From contig CAMNSD010000025.1 in NCBI GenBank assembly GCA_946554445.1, forward strand, positions 1 through 64,000: DNA of 64,000 bases, written 5' to 3'. This DNA comes from an uncultured Lachnospiraceae bacterium (GTDB lineage: Bacteria > Bacillota > Clostridia > Lachnospirales > Lachnospiraceae). This document shows positions 1 to 9,137 of this stretch, one piece after another (the first letter of the stretch is position 1; each line of letters starts with the position of its first letter). A model generated the notes under the pieces. It was given only the letters and a program-made list of their open reading frames with translations, was not told the origin of the DNA and ran no database searches. The position numbers and the translations under genes are program-made.

Positions 1-272
1 GCTGTACGATAACCAGACTCGTTAGGATCGTTGTTGATGATACCAACTTTGATCAACTCGCCAGATGCCTCTGCTGCAGGCTCTTCTGCTGCGGGCTCCT
101 CTGCTGCGGGTTCTTCTGCTGCAGGCTCCTCTGCTGCGGGTTCTTCTGCTGCAGGTGCCTCTGTTGCTGCAGGTGCTGCTGCCTGCTCAGCCGGAGCGTC
201 AGAACCGCCACAACCTACGAGACTAGCCATTACCATAGCGCCTGCAAGTAAAACTGCTAATTTCTTCTTCAT
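1..272 (-). CDS. Sugar ABC transporter substrate-binding lipoprotein, N-terminus only (runs off the left edge)
   Basis: Reading from an ATG at 270-272, the product starts with a lysine-rich signal peptide and a lipobox (ASLVGCGG), so the mature protein should be anchored to the membrane by a lipidated cysteine. About 45 residues of a low-complexity linker follow, made of repeated PAAEE units. Then comes the start of a type-1 periplasmic binding fold (IKVGIINNDPNESGYRTA), typical of ribose/galactose-type sugar binding proteins. A strong GGGAGG ribosome site precedes the start. The remaining domain and any permease genes lie outside the window. The flanking GntR/LacI-type regulator and the sensor operon with a second binding protein suggest sugar uptake under local control; the sugar itself is not readable. 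Confidence 0.85.
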   Translation of the reverse strand, partial: MKKKLAVLLAGAMVMASLVGCGGSDAPAEQAAAPAATEAPAAEEPAAEEPAAEEPAAEEPAAEEPAAEASGELIKVGIINNDPNESGYRT

Positions 273-431
273 TACTTAATTCCTCCCTTTCATTTTCATC
301 ATATTGAAGAATTGAAATATGTTTTGGAATCGGTAACCGTATCGGTCCCGTTCCTGAAACTACTTTAACAAAACATCCTTTCAGCTTCAACACTAAATAA
401 CCGCATTTTTTCAATTTGGGGGAGTTAAACA

Positions 432-474
432 ATACAAATTTGTTTTATGTCAATATTATTTGATACAAATTTGT
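432..474. promoter_or_regulatory. Two identical palindromic operators flanking a leftward -35 box
   Basis: The 12-mer ATACAAATTTGT, which contains the perfect palindrome ACAAATTTGT, occurs at 432-443 and again at 463-474, 31 bp apart (about three helical turns). On the minus strand a TTGACA (448-453) lies between the two copies, so the downstream copy would sit in the spacer/-10 region of the promoter for the binding-protein gene. The GntR/LacI-type regulator at 678-1760 is the obvious candidate binder. The rest of the 405-bp gap (273-677) is AT-rich, with only promoter-like sequence and no gene I can support. Confidence 0.6.
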
Positions 475-632
475 GATTTTATTATAATTTTTTATGATTT
501 TGTTGAATTTTTATTGATTTTTACCAGAAAGTAGGTTACACTAAACACTTGTATTGTACCGTAAAAATTGTCATATCTTGCTATCAGATTACATTTTTTT
601 CAGATTGGAAAATATTTTATGAATAAATATTG

Positions 633-638
633 TATAAT
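633..638 (+). promoter_or_regulatory. Probable -10 box (TATAAT) of the GntR/LacI-type regulator gene
   Basis: A consensus TATAAT lies 39 bp upstream of the regulator start, in very AT-rich DNA, with an AAGAGGAA ribosome site between. No convincing -35 is visible at 16-18 bp, so the promoter may depend on another factor. Confidence 0.4.
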
Positions 639-677
639 TTATGAACAAATCATGAACAAAAAGAGGAATTTTCTATC

Positions 678-1760
678 ATGAACAAGTACGAAATGCTTAC
701 AAAACAACTCATAGAAAGGATTTCAAGAAATCTACAGGAAGGAATCACTGCCCTGCCCACAGAGGCGGAGTTGTGCACACAGTATCAGGTCAGCAGGCAG
801 ACCGTCCGAACAGCGCTTTCTACCCTGCGAAATCAGGGCATTATCACAAGCCGTCAAGGCAGCGGCTCCTACGCCACAGGTTTGCTCCCGTTTCCCAGCC
901 GCAATATCATCCCTGTTCTTGTGGCCAGTGGGCAGGAATATATTTATCCCAGCCTATTAGGCGATATCCAGAGCACCCTGGCATCCCAGGGATACCAGAT
1001 ACAGATTTATCCCACGGAAAACGATGTATCCACCGAGCGGAAGTATCTCCTCTCCCTGCTCCAGGATCCTCCGCGGGGCATGATCATAGAGGGCTCTAAA
1101 AGTGCCCTCCCAAGCCCAAACTTAGATCTATACGAGAAACTGAAAAGAGGCGGAACCTTTCTCCTCTTTCTACACAACTGTTACAACGGTATGACAGACG
1201 AAATCTGTATTAAAGACGATAACTATTACGGTGGTTATCTTCTGGCCGAGTACCTGGTTGAATTGGGACATACCCGCATTGCAGGGCTGTTTAAATCAGA
1301 CGACAAGCAGGGACCGGAGCGCTATCTGGGCGTCGCGTCCTGTCTAAGGGATCTTGGACACGAATTGAAAGACAGGCATGTAGGATGGTTCGACACCTTG
1401 GACATCGAAGCCCTGCGCAAGAGACAAGATACCCGCTTTCTCACCAGATTTATCCAGGAGCGTCTGCCCGGTTGTTCCGCCATCATCTGTTACAATGACG
1501 AAGCCGCTTACTGGCTTATGAAAGAACTCTCTTATGCCGACATCCAGGTGCCCCGGGATCTCTCAGTGGTCTGTTTCGACAACAGTTACTTAAGCGACCT
1601 GAGTAAGATTCGGATCACCACCCTGACACACAGGCCTCATGAGATGGGGCGGAGTGTTGCCGAGTGTATGATGCAGAAATTAAGGGGGATCCCTGTGGTA
1701 TCACAGGAAATCCCCTGGGAGATCGTGCAGAAGGAAAGCGCCGGGCCATACAGATCTTAG
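678..1760 (+). CDS. GntR-family regulator with LacI-type sugar-sensing domain (AraR architecture)
   Basis: The 360-residue protein has an N-terminal GntR winged helix (about 1-70, with LPTEAELCTQYQVSRQTVRTA as the recognition part, followed by the GSGSY wing). A C-terminal LacI/PBP1-like ligand domain (about 80-355) ends with the typical LTHRPHEMG segment. This domain order is that of AraR of Bacillus, a sugar-relieved repressor. The gene is divergent from the sugar-binding lipoprotein gene, and two palindromes lie in between. Its stop overlaps by 4 bp the stop of the convergent AraC-type response regulator. The inducing sugar is unknown; arabinose is only one option. Confidence 0.85.
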   Translation: MNKYEMLTKQLIERISRNLQEGITALPTEAELCTQYQVSRQTVRTALSTLRNQGIITSRQGSGSYATGLLPFPSRNIIPVLVASGQEYIYPSLLGDIQSTLASQGYQIQIYPTENDVSTERKYLLSLLQDPPRGMIIEGSKSALPSPNLDLYEKLKRGGTFLLFLHNCYNGMTDEICIKDDNYYGGYLLAEYLVELGHTRIAGLFKSDDKQGPERYLGVASCLRDLGHELKDRHVGWFDTLDIEALRKRQDTRFLTRFIQERLPGCSAIICYNDEAAYWLMKELSYADIQVPRDLSVVCFDNSYLSDLSKIRITTLTHRPHEMGRSVAECMMQKLRGIPVVSQEIPWEIVQKESAGPYRS

Positions 1761-3376
1761 TTCTTTTGGCCCGCGCGGTATTCCCTGGGCGTACAGCCCT
1801 GCGTTTTTTTAAACACAAAGCTGAAATAATGAGGATCTTTATAGCCCACTTCCAGGGCAATATCACCAGAATGTTTCTCCGTCTGTTTCAGAAGTTTTTT
1901 GGCCTTATCCATCCGTTTCTGCGTCACATATTCAATAAAGGTCATCTGCATGGCCTGACTGAAGATTGCGCTGAAATAATTGGCGCTGACATTGACTTCT
2001 CCCGCCACAGAGTTTAAAGAAAACGATTCTTGAGAATAATTTTCTTCTATATAATCAAGGGCTTTCTTCAACACCCGCTTACTCTGATTGTCGGATTCTC
2101 TGTCGCGCAGTTCTATAGCCTTGTACAACATATTGCGGATATAGCGGGGGATTTCTTCCACGGACAGATTTTTATCCTGTATCTGGCCGCCCGCCTCTGC
2201 CATAAACTCTTCCTTATCGCCGCCGATAGATTCCACATAAGCCAGCGTCACAAAGCGGACATGCAGCACCAGATAATTTTGAAACATCGTGGACTGCAGC
2301 GCTTCGTTGATAGTCAACAGATAACTATCCACAAATTCCGGTATATCTTCCCTGCTGCCGCGAAGCAGAAAATCTTTGAACAGTTCCGGATCCATTTTAG
2401 AGTAGTCAATGTCTCCAATCTTACTGCCCTCTCTTTGCGGCATATAGTCCTCTGTCACTTCTTTCGTAAAAATGTGCACATGGGGCATCAGGAAACGATA
2501 GGCAAAGAGATGATTGACCTTGCTGTAACACTCCGCCAAAAGACTTAGTCGCTCCACCGGTTCTCCTACGGCCGCATACCAGTCCAGAAAATCCTCCGTG
2601 GGCTGACAGATCCGTTCCACATTCTCCAGATATTTGTCTGCAAGTTCCTGCATCTGCTCCACATTGCCCTTAATTAATACACCATAAGTATTGACATTCC
2701 AGCGAAAGACCAGATTCTCCGGATATCGCACAAAGTAGTGCAGCAGTTCCTCCCTCTTCCTGGCAAAGTCCTCCGATTCAAACCCCATATTTTCCCCGGC
2801 ACGTTTTTCCTGTAAGTTAAACATCAAAAGATTGTAGCAGGGCGCATTGATCTTCAGGGAAAGTTTCGCCGCCTCCTCATAAATATCCTGCACCGGCATA
2901 CGTCCCTCAAATACTTTGACAAAGAAATTGGTGCGGGAAAACTGCTCATACTCCCTGGATTCATCCTGATATTTCTCCTGGTATTTCCGCTGCTCCTGTT
3001 CCGTCTCTATCTTTACTTTTAAATCCGTCAGCACTTTCTGCAGGTTCGCTCTGGTAATGGGTTTTAAAAGGTACTGCTCCACGCCTACGGAGATTGCCTG
3101 TCTCGCATACTCAAAATCATCATAACCGCTGATGATGATAATCTTCATGTCAGGAAATTCCTGATGCACAATGCGACTCAAAGACAGGCCATCCATGAAA
3201 GGCATCTTGATATCTGTCAAAAGAACATCCGGCTTAGTCTTCTGGATGAGCGGCAGCGCCATCTCCCCATCACTGGCCTCTCCTACAAACTGATAGCCAT
3301 ACTGCTCCCACGGCATATTGTCCCTCAGCCCTTCCCTGACAATACTCTCGTCCTCCACCAGAAATATTTTTAGCAT
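1757..3376 (-). CDS. AraC-type response regulator (YesN family)
   Basis: This 539-residue protein has a receiver domain (about 1-120, acidic pair E8/D9, phosphoacceptor D55 in LLTDIKMP, K104 region LLKPI), a long middle region of about 300 residues without clear motifs, and a C-terminal AraC/XylS double helix-turn-helix (about 435-535, with the YFSFVFKKTQGCTPREYR signature). It is the last gene of the kinase / binding protein / regulator operon, 15 bp after the sensor binding protein. It should activate sugar-uptake genes, most likely the transporter at the left edge, when phosphorylated by the kinase at 4413-5897. Confidence 0.9.
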   Translation of the reverse strand: MLKIFLVEDESIVREGLRDNMPWEQYGYQFVGEASDGEMALPLIQKTKPDVLLTDIKMPFMDGLSLSRIVHQEFPDMKIIIISGYDDFEYARQAISVGVEQYLLKPITRANLQKVLTDLKVKIETEQEQRKYQEKYQDESREYEQFSRTNFFVKVFEGRMPVQDIYEEAAKLSLKINAPCYNLLMFNLQEKRAGENMGFESEDFARKREELLHYFVRYPENLVFRWNVNTYGVLIKGNVEQMQELADKYLENVERICQPTEDFLDWYAAVGEPVERLSLLAECYSKVNHLFAYRFLMPHVHIFTKEVTEDYMPQREGSKIGDIDYSKMDPELFKDFLLRGSREDIPEFVDSYLLTINEALQSTMFQNYLVLHVRFVTLAYVESIGGDKEEFMAEAGGQIQDKNLSVEEIPRYIRNMLYKAIELRDRESDNQSKRVLKKALDYIEENYSQESFSLNSVAGEVNVSANYFSAIFSQAMQMTFIEYVTQKRMDKAKKLLKQTEKHSGDIALEVGYKDPHYFSFVFKKTQGCTPREYRAGQKN

Positions 3377-3391
3377 TGTTCCGTCCCCTTT

Positions 3392-4420
3392 CTAGTAATT
3401 CCTCTCCTCCAGCAATTCCTTTGTCACATTCTCTATCGTAAAGATATTCTCTTCCACATAATACTGCTGCTCTACTTCCTGGCCATTTTCCAGCATATCG
3501 ATCACCTGAGACAGATACTCTCCCTGATTGGGATTACACTCGATGTCCACATTGATGATACCTTTCGCTACCATCTCCAGCGCATCATGGACCGCATCGA
3601 AGGAAATAATCGTAATATCGCCGCCGATACCCACCGTCTGCCCCGACTCCTTGATCGCTTCAATCGCACCGAATGTCATATCGTCATTCTGGGACACCAC
3701 CACATCAATGTCCGGATATTTTTTTAAGAAAGTCTCCATCACTTCGCGGCCCTTGGCAGAAGTAAAATCCGCATACTCCTGTTCCAGGATATTCCAGTTC
3801 AAATGATCGGAAGCCACCGTTGAAAATCCTATCGTCCGCCCAATCTGCGAAGATGATCCTTCCGTACCCTTCAGCACTACGATATTAACCTGTCTATCGT
3901 TCATCCCCCGCTTCTTAAGATCCTTTTCCAGCCAGCGGCCTGCCCGTTCTCCTTCTTCCACAAAGTCGCTGCCCACACAGGTTACATAGAGACTTTTATC
4001 CTGTACATTCACATTTCTGTCCATGAGAACAACCGGGATTCCCGCCTCTTTCGCCTCCTGCAGCACAGTTTCCCAGCCGGTTTCCACCACCGGAGAGAAT
4101 ACGATATAATCTACCCTCTGGGAGATAAAGCTGCGGATTGTCTTAATCTGGTTCTCCTGCTTCTGCCTGGCATTTTGAAAAATCATAAAGTAGCCGTTCT
4201 GCTGGGTAAATGCATTCTGCACAGATTCTGTATTGGCAGTCCGCCAGCCCGACTCACTTCCAAGCTGCGACACTCCCACCACAATCCGGTCCTCCTCTTC
4301 GCTCACAGAACTATCCTCTTCTATATTAGTAAACAATCGGCCGCCAATCACCATCAAAGACAAAATGACAATGAACAGTACAATGACCAGGCTCCTGACA
4401 AATGCATTCTTCTTACTCAT
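3392..4420 (-). CDS. Membrane-anchored sugar-binding sensor protein (type-1 periplasmic binding fold)
   Basis: The 342-residue product has one N-terminal membrane segment (about 9-27) and no lipobox cysteine, followed by a complete PBP1 domain (VVGVSQLGSESGWR at the start, DIDVVVSQNDDMTFGA and IISFDAVHDALE later). It resembles YtfQ-like galactofuranose/ribose binding proteins. The start codon overlaps the end of the kinase gene by 8 bp, and the response regulator follows after 15 bp. The protein is probably not a transporter subunit but the ligand receptor that passes the sugar signal to the kinase. The exact ligand cannot be read from the sequence. Confidence 0.85.
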   Translation of the reverse strand: MSKKNAFVRSLVIVLFIVILSLMVIGGRLFTNIEEDSSVSEEEDRIVVGVSQLGSESGWRTANTESVQNAFTQQNGYFMIFQNARQKQENQIKTIRSFISQRVDYIVFSPVVETGWETVLQEAKEAGIPVVLMDRNVNVQDKSLYVTCVGSDFVEEGERAGRWLEKDLKKRGMNDRQVNIVVLKGTEGSSSQIGRTIGFSTVASDHLNWNILEQEYADFTSAKGREVMETFLKKYPDIDVVVSQNDDMTFGAIEAIKESGQTVGIGGDITIISFDAVHDALEMVAKGIINVDIECNPNQGEYLSQVIDMLENGQEVEQQYYVEENIFTIENVTKELLEERNY

Positions 4421-5897
4421 CTATGTTCTCTCCTTTATCCGCCGCATACGGAATCGCGGGAATAACAATCTCCACACGGGTGCCTTTTCCCCTGGCGGAT
4501 TCAATCTGCATCCCATACTCCTGCCCGAAGTTCATGCGGATGCGTTCATTGACATTGGCAAGCCCGAAGCCCTTCTCCGTATCCTGGCAAGGTTTATAGA
4601 TCTCGCCTTTCAGCTTTTCCAATTCCTTCTCATCCATACCCACGCCGTTATCCTGCACAACAAAATGTATCTTATCCCCCTGCAGGCAGCCCGTCACGGT
4701 AATCGTTCCCTTCGCACGCTTATATTTAATGCCATGGTAAAGTGAATTTTCCACAAGGGGCTGCAAAGTAAGTTTCAGAATCTTATACTGATACAGTTCC
4801 GGCGCAATCTGAATCTCATATTCCAGGATATCCCGGTAACGCACCTGCTGAATTTCCAGATAGCTTTTAATATGAAGTTCTTCTTCCTGTATGGTAATAT
4901 ACTCCCGCCCTTTAGACAACACCAGCCGGAAGAATTCCGACAAAGACATAACTACGTTTACCGCTTTATCCGAATCATTGCCCTCGATCAACCATACGAT
5001 CGTATCCAACGTATTATATAAGAAGTGCGGGTTGATCTGTTCCTGTAAAAGCCGCAGGTCAGCCCGGCGCATCTTGCGCTCGTCCTCCTTAATCTTATGC
5101 ACCAGTCCCTCGATGCTCTCCGTCATGCTGTTGACACTGTCCGCCAACACCGCCACCTCATCCTCGGAGTCCACACAAGCGCGGGCCGAGAAGTCGCCTT
5201 TTGCCACCTTCTGCGTGACGCGAGACAATTCCTGGATGGGCTGAGTGATACCCATCACTATCACAACAATCAAAACCGCCGCCAGAAAGAGTAGAAGAAA
5301 AAGTAAAACGCCGCAAAATCCCGTAAAAGTATTCACTTTCTCATTTAACTGTTCCGTCAGATGTTCCATGCTCTTAGTCTGATAATAAATATAGGACTGA
5401 ATATTATCCTGAATCAGTTCTGTCATGATATAGATATTGTTATCCAGCATCTCGATATTCATATCATAACTGTTATCATTCTCCACATTTGTCTTAATAT
5501 CGTCCACGCGGTCTTCCAGCGTATCAATATTACGCATTAGAATCTGAAGCCAGGCACGGCTCTCCCCATCTGTCGTGATACTCATGAGGTTGCCAAACTC
5601 ACTGCGCAATTCGTTTAGTAGAACATAAGGATCTTTCAGGCTCTTATCATTCCCCACTGTCTCAAAAGTAACATAACCCACCACAAGTTTATAGAGACTC
5701 TCATCCATCTCCTCCTTAAAATTCAGGTTATAATTATTCGCCACAGTCATATTGCTCACAATATTGTCATAGGCCTTGCTGTAATTATGGAGCGCATAGA
5801 TCAGATAAATGACCATCACCAGAAAGGGAATCGCCACGATCACGGAAAGCAGAATCAATTTATGTTTGATGGAATACTTTACTTTGGCCGCCTGCAT
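4413..5897 (-). CDS. Sensor histidine kinase (YesM/LytS-type His_kinase)
   Basis: The 494-residue protein has a first membrane segment (about 13-35), an extracellular helical region of about 150 residues, a second membrane segment (about 195-220), HAMP (about 220-270), the PF06580-type histidine block QEQINPHFLYNTLDTI, and an ATPase domain (N box LVENSLYHGI, G1 box DNGVGMD, G2 GFGLANV). It is first in a three-gene operon; the overlap with the binding-protein gene indicates translational coupling. The partner regulator is the AraC-type protein at 1757-3376. Confidence 0.9.
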   Translation of the reverse strand: MQAAKVKYSIKHKLILLSVIVAIPFLVMVIYLIYALHNYSKAYDNIVSNMTVANNYNLNFKEEMDESLYKLVVGYVTFETVGNDKSLKDPYVLLNELRSEFGNLMSITTDGESRAWLQILMRNIDTLEDRVDDIKTNVENDNSYDMNIEMLDNNIYIMTELIQDNIQSYIYYQTKSMEHLTEQLNEKVNTFTGFCGVLLFLLLFLAAVLIVVIVMGITQPIQELSRVTQKVAKGDFSARACVDSEDEVAVLADSVNSMTESIEGLVHKIKEDERKMRRADLRLLQEQINPHFLYNTLDTIVWLIEGNDSDKAVNVVMSLSEFFRLVLSKGREYITIQEEELHIKSYLEIQQVRYRDILEYEIQIAPELYQYKILKLTLQPLVENSLYHGIKYKRAKGTITVTGCLQGDKIHFVVQDNGVGMDEKELEKLKGEIYKPCQDTEKGFGLANVNERIRMNFGQEYGMQIESARGKGTRVEIVIPAIPYAADKGENIDE

Positions 5898-5964
5898 ACT
5901 TTAATCTCCTTTCTTAACCATTCTACCAATTTTCTGTGAAAAGATAAATTGTAAATTTTTTTCT

Positions 5965-5997
5965 ATTAAATTAAGATTTTTACATTAAATTAAGATT
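5965..5997. repeat. Direct repeat of ATTAAATTAAGATT in the intergenic region
   Basis: The 14-mer occurs at 5965-5978 and 5984-5997, 19 bp apart, between the divergent kinase operon and the diguanylate cyclase gene. Direct repeats in such a position are often activator sites, for example of AraC-type regulators; the binder is not known. Confidence 0.4.
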
Positions 5998-6004
5998 CTT
6001 TGTT

Positions 6005-6032
6005 TGCATTGACACGCTAAAAGGTGTAATAT
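6005..6032 (+). promoter_or_regulatory. Probable sigma-A promoter of the diguanylate cyclase gene
   Basis: TTGCAT (6005-6010) and TAATAT (6027-6032) are 16 bp apart. A second reading, TTGACA at 6009 with TATAAA at 6030, has a short 15-bp spacer. Either would start transcription shortly before the gene. Confidence 0.45.
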
Positions 6033-6084
6033 AAACATGTGTATCGTTTTTTAGCAAATAAACTCATAATGAAAGATAAGAATA

Positions 6085-7173
6085 ATGAAAGAAAATTCTG
6101 TTTTTGCCAAGATTTATGAATATATCTGTAAAGACACCGGCAGGAAGAATGAGTCATCCAAACTAATTGTTGTCCTTAGGCTGCTAATTCTGTCCATGGC
6201 CGCCTATTCCCTGCTCAATTGTTTTTTAATCGCATGTATCAGGGATGTCAGGGCGCTTGCTTTTGCCATTTTTTCCCTTGTTCTGTTTATTCTTTCCTTT
6301 GTGTGCTCCTATTATTGGAGTTCTTTCGCGTCCTACTGTATATTAAATATCTATATCCTTACCTGGACGATAGCCAATGTACTCTGCTTTGGCTGGAATA
6401 TCGGAGTGCAGCATTTTCTTACCACGCTGCTTGTATTTTGCTTCTTTTCTAAATACAGATACGAAAAAGCCAAGTTCATCTACACAGGTTGTCTGCTGGT
6501 CCTACGTTTATACCTGTATTATTACTGCCAGTCACATACGCCTGTATTTACTTTGACGCCCTCTTTGGGAAATTATCTGCAGATTGTAAATACCTTTTTC
6601 GTTTTCCTGACGCTCGCGCTGACCGCTTATATATTCAGCGCCGATTCCCAGGAACTGGAGGGTAAACTAATCGAATACAACAGACAGCTTATGAAACAGG
6701 CTAATACCGATACACTGACCGGTCTCTATAACCGCCGCAGTACCATAGAATATCTGGACGATCTGCTCAATAATCCGGAAAACCAGATCAGTATCTGCCT
6801 GTGCGATATCGACTTCTTTAAACATGTAAACGATACTTACGGCCACGATGTGGGCGATGTGGTGCTTAAAAAGATTTCTGAGACCTTCCGGAAAGAACTG
6901 CCGCAGGATTCTTTCATTTCCCGCTGGGGCGGCGAAGAATTTTTACTGATCTTCCCCAAACTGAACGGGGATGAAGCGGTGATAGCTTTGGAGAAACTTC
7001 GACAGAAGATCAAAGCGATCGTGTTTGACGGCGTCATTGAGACTTTTACCGTCTCCTTGACTTACGGCCTAGTGGAATACGATTACCACAGCGACCTGAC
7101 CACCATCTTAAAAGAAGCGGACGAAAAATTATATCTTGGCAAAGAAAGCGGACGTGACCGGATCATCTTCTGA
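6085..7173 (+). CDS. Membrane diguanylate cyclase (GGDEF domain)
   Basis: The N-terminal half of this 362-residue protein holds about six hydrophobic segments (about 25-195). The C-terminal half is a GGDEF domain (about 205-360), with DTLTGLYNRR, the metal/substrate block CDIDFFKHVNDTYGHDVGD, and the active-site RWGGEEF. The GGEEF signature is catalytically competent in the family, so synthesis of cyclic di-GMP is expected. No RxxD inhibitory site is present at the usual five-residue distance. The stop codon lies within the loop of a terminator hairpin, so the gene is monocistronic. The signal perceived by the membrane part is unknown. Confidence 0.9.
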   Translation: MKENSVFAKIYEYICKDTGRKNESSKLIVVLRLLILSMAAYSLLNCFLIACIRDVRALAFAIFSLVLFILSFVCSYYWSSFASYCILNIYILTWTIANVLCFGWNIGVQHFLTTLLVFCFFSKYRYEKAKFIYTGCLLVLRLYLYYYCQSHTPVFTLTPSLGNYLQIVNTFFVFLTLALTAYIFSADSQELEGKLIEYNRQLMKQANTDTLTGLYNRRSTIEYLDDLLNNPENQISICLCDIDFFKHVNDTYGHDVGDVVLKKISETFRKELPQDSFISRWGGEEFLLIFPKLNGDEAVIALEKLRQKIKAIVFDGVIETFTVSLTYGLVEYDYHSDLTTILKEADEKLYLGKESGRDRIIF

Positions 7174-7180
7174 TCCGGTC
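7156..7180 (+). terminator. Hairpin terminator overlapping the end of the diguanylate cyclase gene
   Basis: The perfect 10-bp stem GACCGGATCA / TGATCCGGTC closes a five-base loop that includes the start of the TGA stop; the tail ATTATTTG is only moderately T-rich. Confidence 0.6.
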
Positions 7181-7235
7181 ATTATTTGTCTTATCCTCTC
7201 ATATATTAATACAAATCTCTCTTGAGGGTATTTAC

Positions 7236-9089
7236 TTGAAACGCACTCTCACATTCAAACAATGGGCTGCTGCCCTGATTCTTTTGGGCGGTTTTTGCGC
7301 CTCCACCTTGTTTTATTATGTACATAGCCATCAGGACGCCAAATTCGAAGCCTTCGGTAAACAGTTTTTCCTAAACGAAGTGCAGGCCAATCCTATCCAT
7401 TTTCATTATACAATAGACAACGCTGCCGCCTATGGCATAGACGAATCCAGCCTAACTCTGCCTGTCTATCACGCTGGCGAGGCTGCTGACGATATCTATG
7501 AACTCTCACAGACCAGAAACATCTTGGCCGCGATCAACCGTGATTCGTTGAGTGAAGATAACCAATATCTGTACGATCTGCTGGACACTTACCTGTCCGC
7601 AACAGCAGGCACCACCGCCCATCCATATTTCGCGGAACCGTTGTCCCCCTCTTCGGGGGCTCCCTCGGAACTCCCAGTCCTTCTGGCGGAATATCAGTTG
7701 GATAGCACAACGGATGTTGAAAACTATCTACATATCCTCTCCCAGATTCCGTCTTATTTTGACGGTCTGGTGGTCTACGAGAAGGAAAAAGCGGAGGCCG
7801 GACTTTTTATGTCCGATGAGACGGCCGACAAAACAATCGCACAGTGTATGGCGCTGATGGATCCGGACTCCCTGGCGGAAGGCAGCCACTTCCTGGAGAT
7901 CACTTTTCAGGAGAAACTGGATGCCCTTTCAGCGCAAGGTGTCATCAGCAAGGAACAGGCGATCTCTTATCAGTCGGAACATGACCGCCTCCTGACAACT
8001 GTCGTCGCTCCCGCCTACGATAAACTGGCTGATGAGATTACTCTCTTAAAAGGAACGGGCAAACACCTCGGCGGATTGGCACAGTACGAAGGGGGCCGCG
8101 ACTACTATCTAGCCCTGCTGCGTCTGCGCACCGGCTCTTACCGGGATATTGCAGAGATCAAGAGACTGCTCTATCAGGATCTGCAGTTTCATTATGAATC
8201 CCTGATGCATCTGTTACAGACAGATCCCTCCCTCAAAGATTTGATCCTGCAGGAGCCCTCGCTTCTGCCCAAATCTTCTCCGGAAGAATATCTGTCTTAT
8301 CTGCAGACGGCCATCCAACAGGATTATCCTGCCATTCCGTCCGGAAAGGACAATTCCCAAATCCGTTCCGTGGTCAAATACGTAGATCCGAGCCTGCAGC
8401 CCTATAGCGCCCCTGCCTTTTATATGACGCCGCCCATTGACGATGTCTGCGACAACATCATCTATATCAATACCCAGGACACCACCGGCGACCTGTCTCT
8501 CTTTACCACACTGGCTCATGAAGGTTATCCCGGCCATCTGTACCAGACCGTCTACAGCCAGCGTTATTGGGATGACCATAACATTCCGCCCCTGCGCAGC
8601 ATTCTTTACTACGGCGGCTTTATCGAAGGCTGGGCCATGTATGTGGAACTTTCCTCCTACGACTATGCGATCCAGCTGGCGGAGGCCACGCACCCAGAAG
8701 CCGTTCTCTACTACCAGGCCTGCCGTCTCGACCGACAGATTCAGCTGTGCCTGTATTCCCTATTGGATGTGGCAATCCACTATGACGGCGCTTCTCTGGA
8801 AGACGTGAAGAGAATCTTTTCTTCACTGGGCGCCATGAACGATGAGAGCGTGCAGGCCGTCTACCAATATATTGCTGAAGAACCCTGCAATTATCTGAAA
8901 TACTACCTTGGTTATCTGGAAATCATGGAATTAAAAAAACAGGCCGCCGTCATCTGGGCCAAACCCGGAAAGACTGACGCTGCCTGCGACCAAACAGACT
9001 TTCAATATCAATTTCATTGTTTCCTTTTGCAGAACGGCCCAGCGGATTACCGGTCACTGGCCTCAAGATTGGCTTTATGGAATCCATGA
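7236..9089 (+). CDS. DUF885-family membrane-anchored metallohydrolase
   Basis: The 617-residue protein starts at TTG (GAGGG seven bases upstream; no better ATG in frame). It has an N-terminal membrane anchor (about 10-28), then a DUF885 domain. In its C-terminal half it carries HEGYPGH and, about 35 residues later, EGWAMYVE. These form the HExxxxH...E pattern expected for a zinc peptidase-like active site in this family. DUF885 proteins are poorly characterised; some are reported as peptidases. The protein should face outside the cell. A strong terminator follows directly. It stands alone in the neighbourhood. Confidence 0.85.
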   Translation: MKRTLTFKQWAAALILLGGFCASTLFYYVHSHQDAKFEAFGKQFFLNEVQANPIHFHYTIDNAAAYGIDESSLTLPVYHAGEAADDIYELSQTRNILAAINRDSLSEDNQYLYDLLDTYLSATAGTTAHPYFAEPLSPSSGAPSELPVLLAEYQLDSTTDVENYLHILSQIPSYFDGLVVYEKEKAEAGLFMSDETADKTIAQCMALMDPDSLAEGSHFLEITFQEKLDALSAQGVISKEQAISYQSEHDRLLTTVVAPAYDKLADEITLLKGTGKHLGGLAQYEGGRDYYLALLRLRTGSYRDIAEIKRLLYQDLQFHYESLMHLLQTDPSLKDLILQEPSLLPKSSPEEYLSYLQTAIQQDYPAIPSGKDNSQIRSVVKYVDPSLQPYSAPAFYMTPPIDDVCDNIIYINTQDTTGDLSLFTTLAHEGYPGHLYQTVYSQRYWDDHNIPPLRSILYYGGFIEGWAMYVELSSYDYAIQLAEATHPEAVLYYQACRLDRQIQLCLYSLLDVAIHYDGASLEDVKRIFSSLGAMNDESVQAVYQYIAEEPCNYLKYYLGYLEIMELKKQAAVIWAKPGKTDAACDQTDFQYQFHCFLLQNGPADYRSLASRLALWNP

Positions 9090-9093
9090 CACG

Positions 9094-9123
9094 AAAAAAC
9101 TCTCAATGTCCTTGAGAGTTTTT
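9094..9123. terminator. Bidirectional terminator between the DUF885 gene and the MarR gene
   Basis: The stem ACTCTCAA / TTGAGAGT with a TGTCC loop is flanked by A6 on the left and T5 on the right, so it can end transcription from both convergent genes. Confidence 0.85.
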
Positions 9124-9137
9124 CATGTCATGCTCTA

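Noticed and set aside
223..432. Open frame of 69 codons upstream of the sugar-binding gene
   Set aside because: It lies in the leader of the lipoprotein gene, in another frame, without a ribosome site or family resemblance.
6001..6084. Cyclic di-GMP riboswitch before the diguanylate cyclase
   Set aside because: The leader is too short and lacks the conserved GEMM core.
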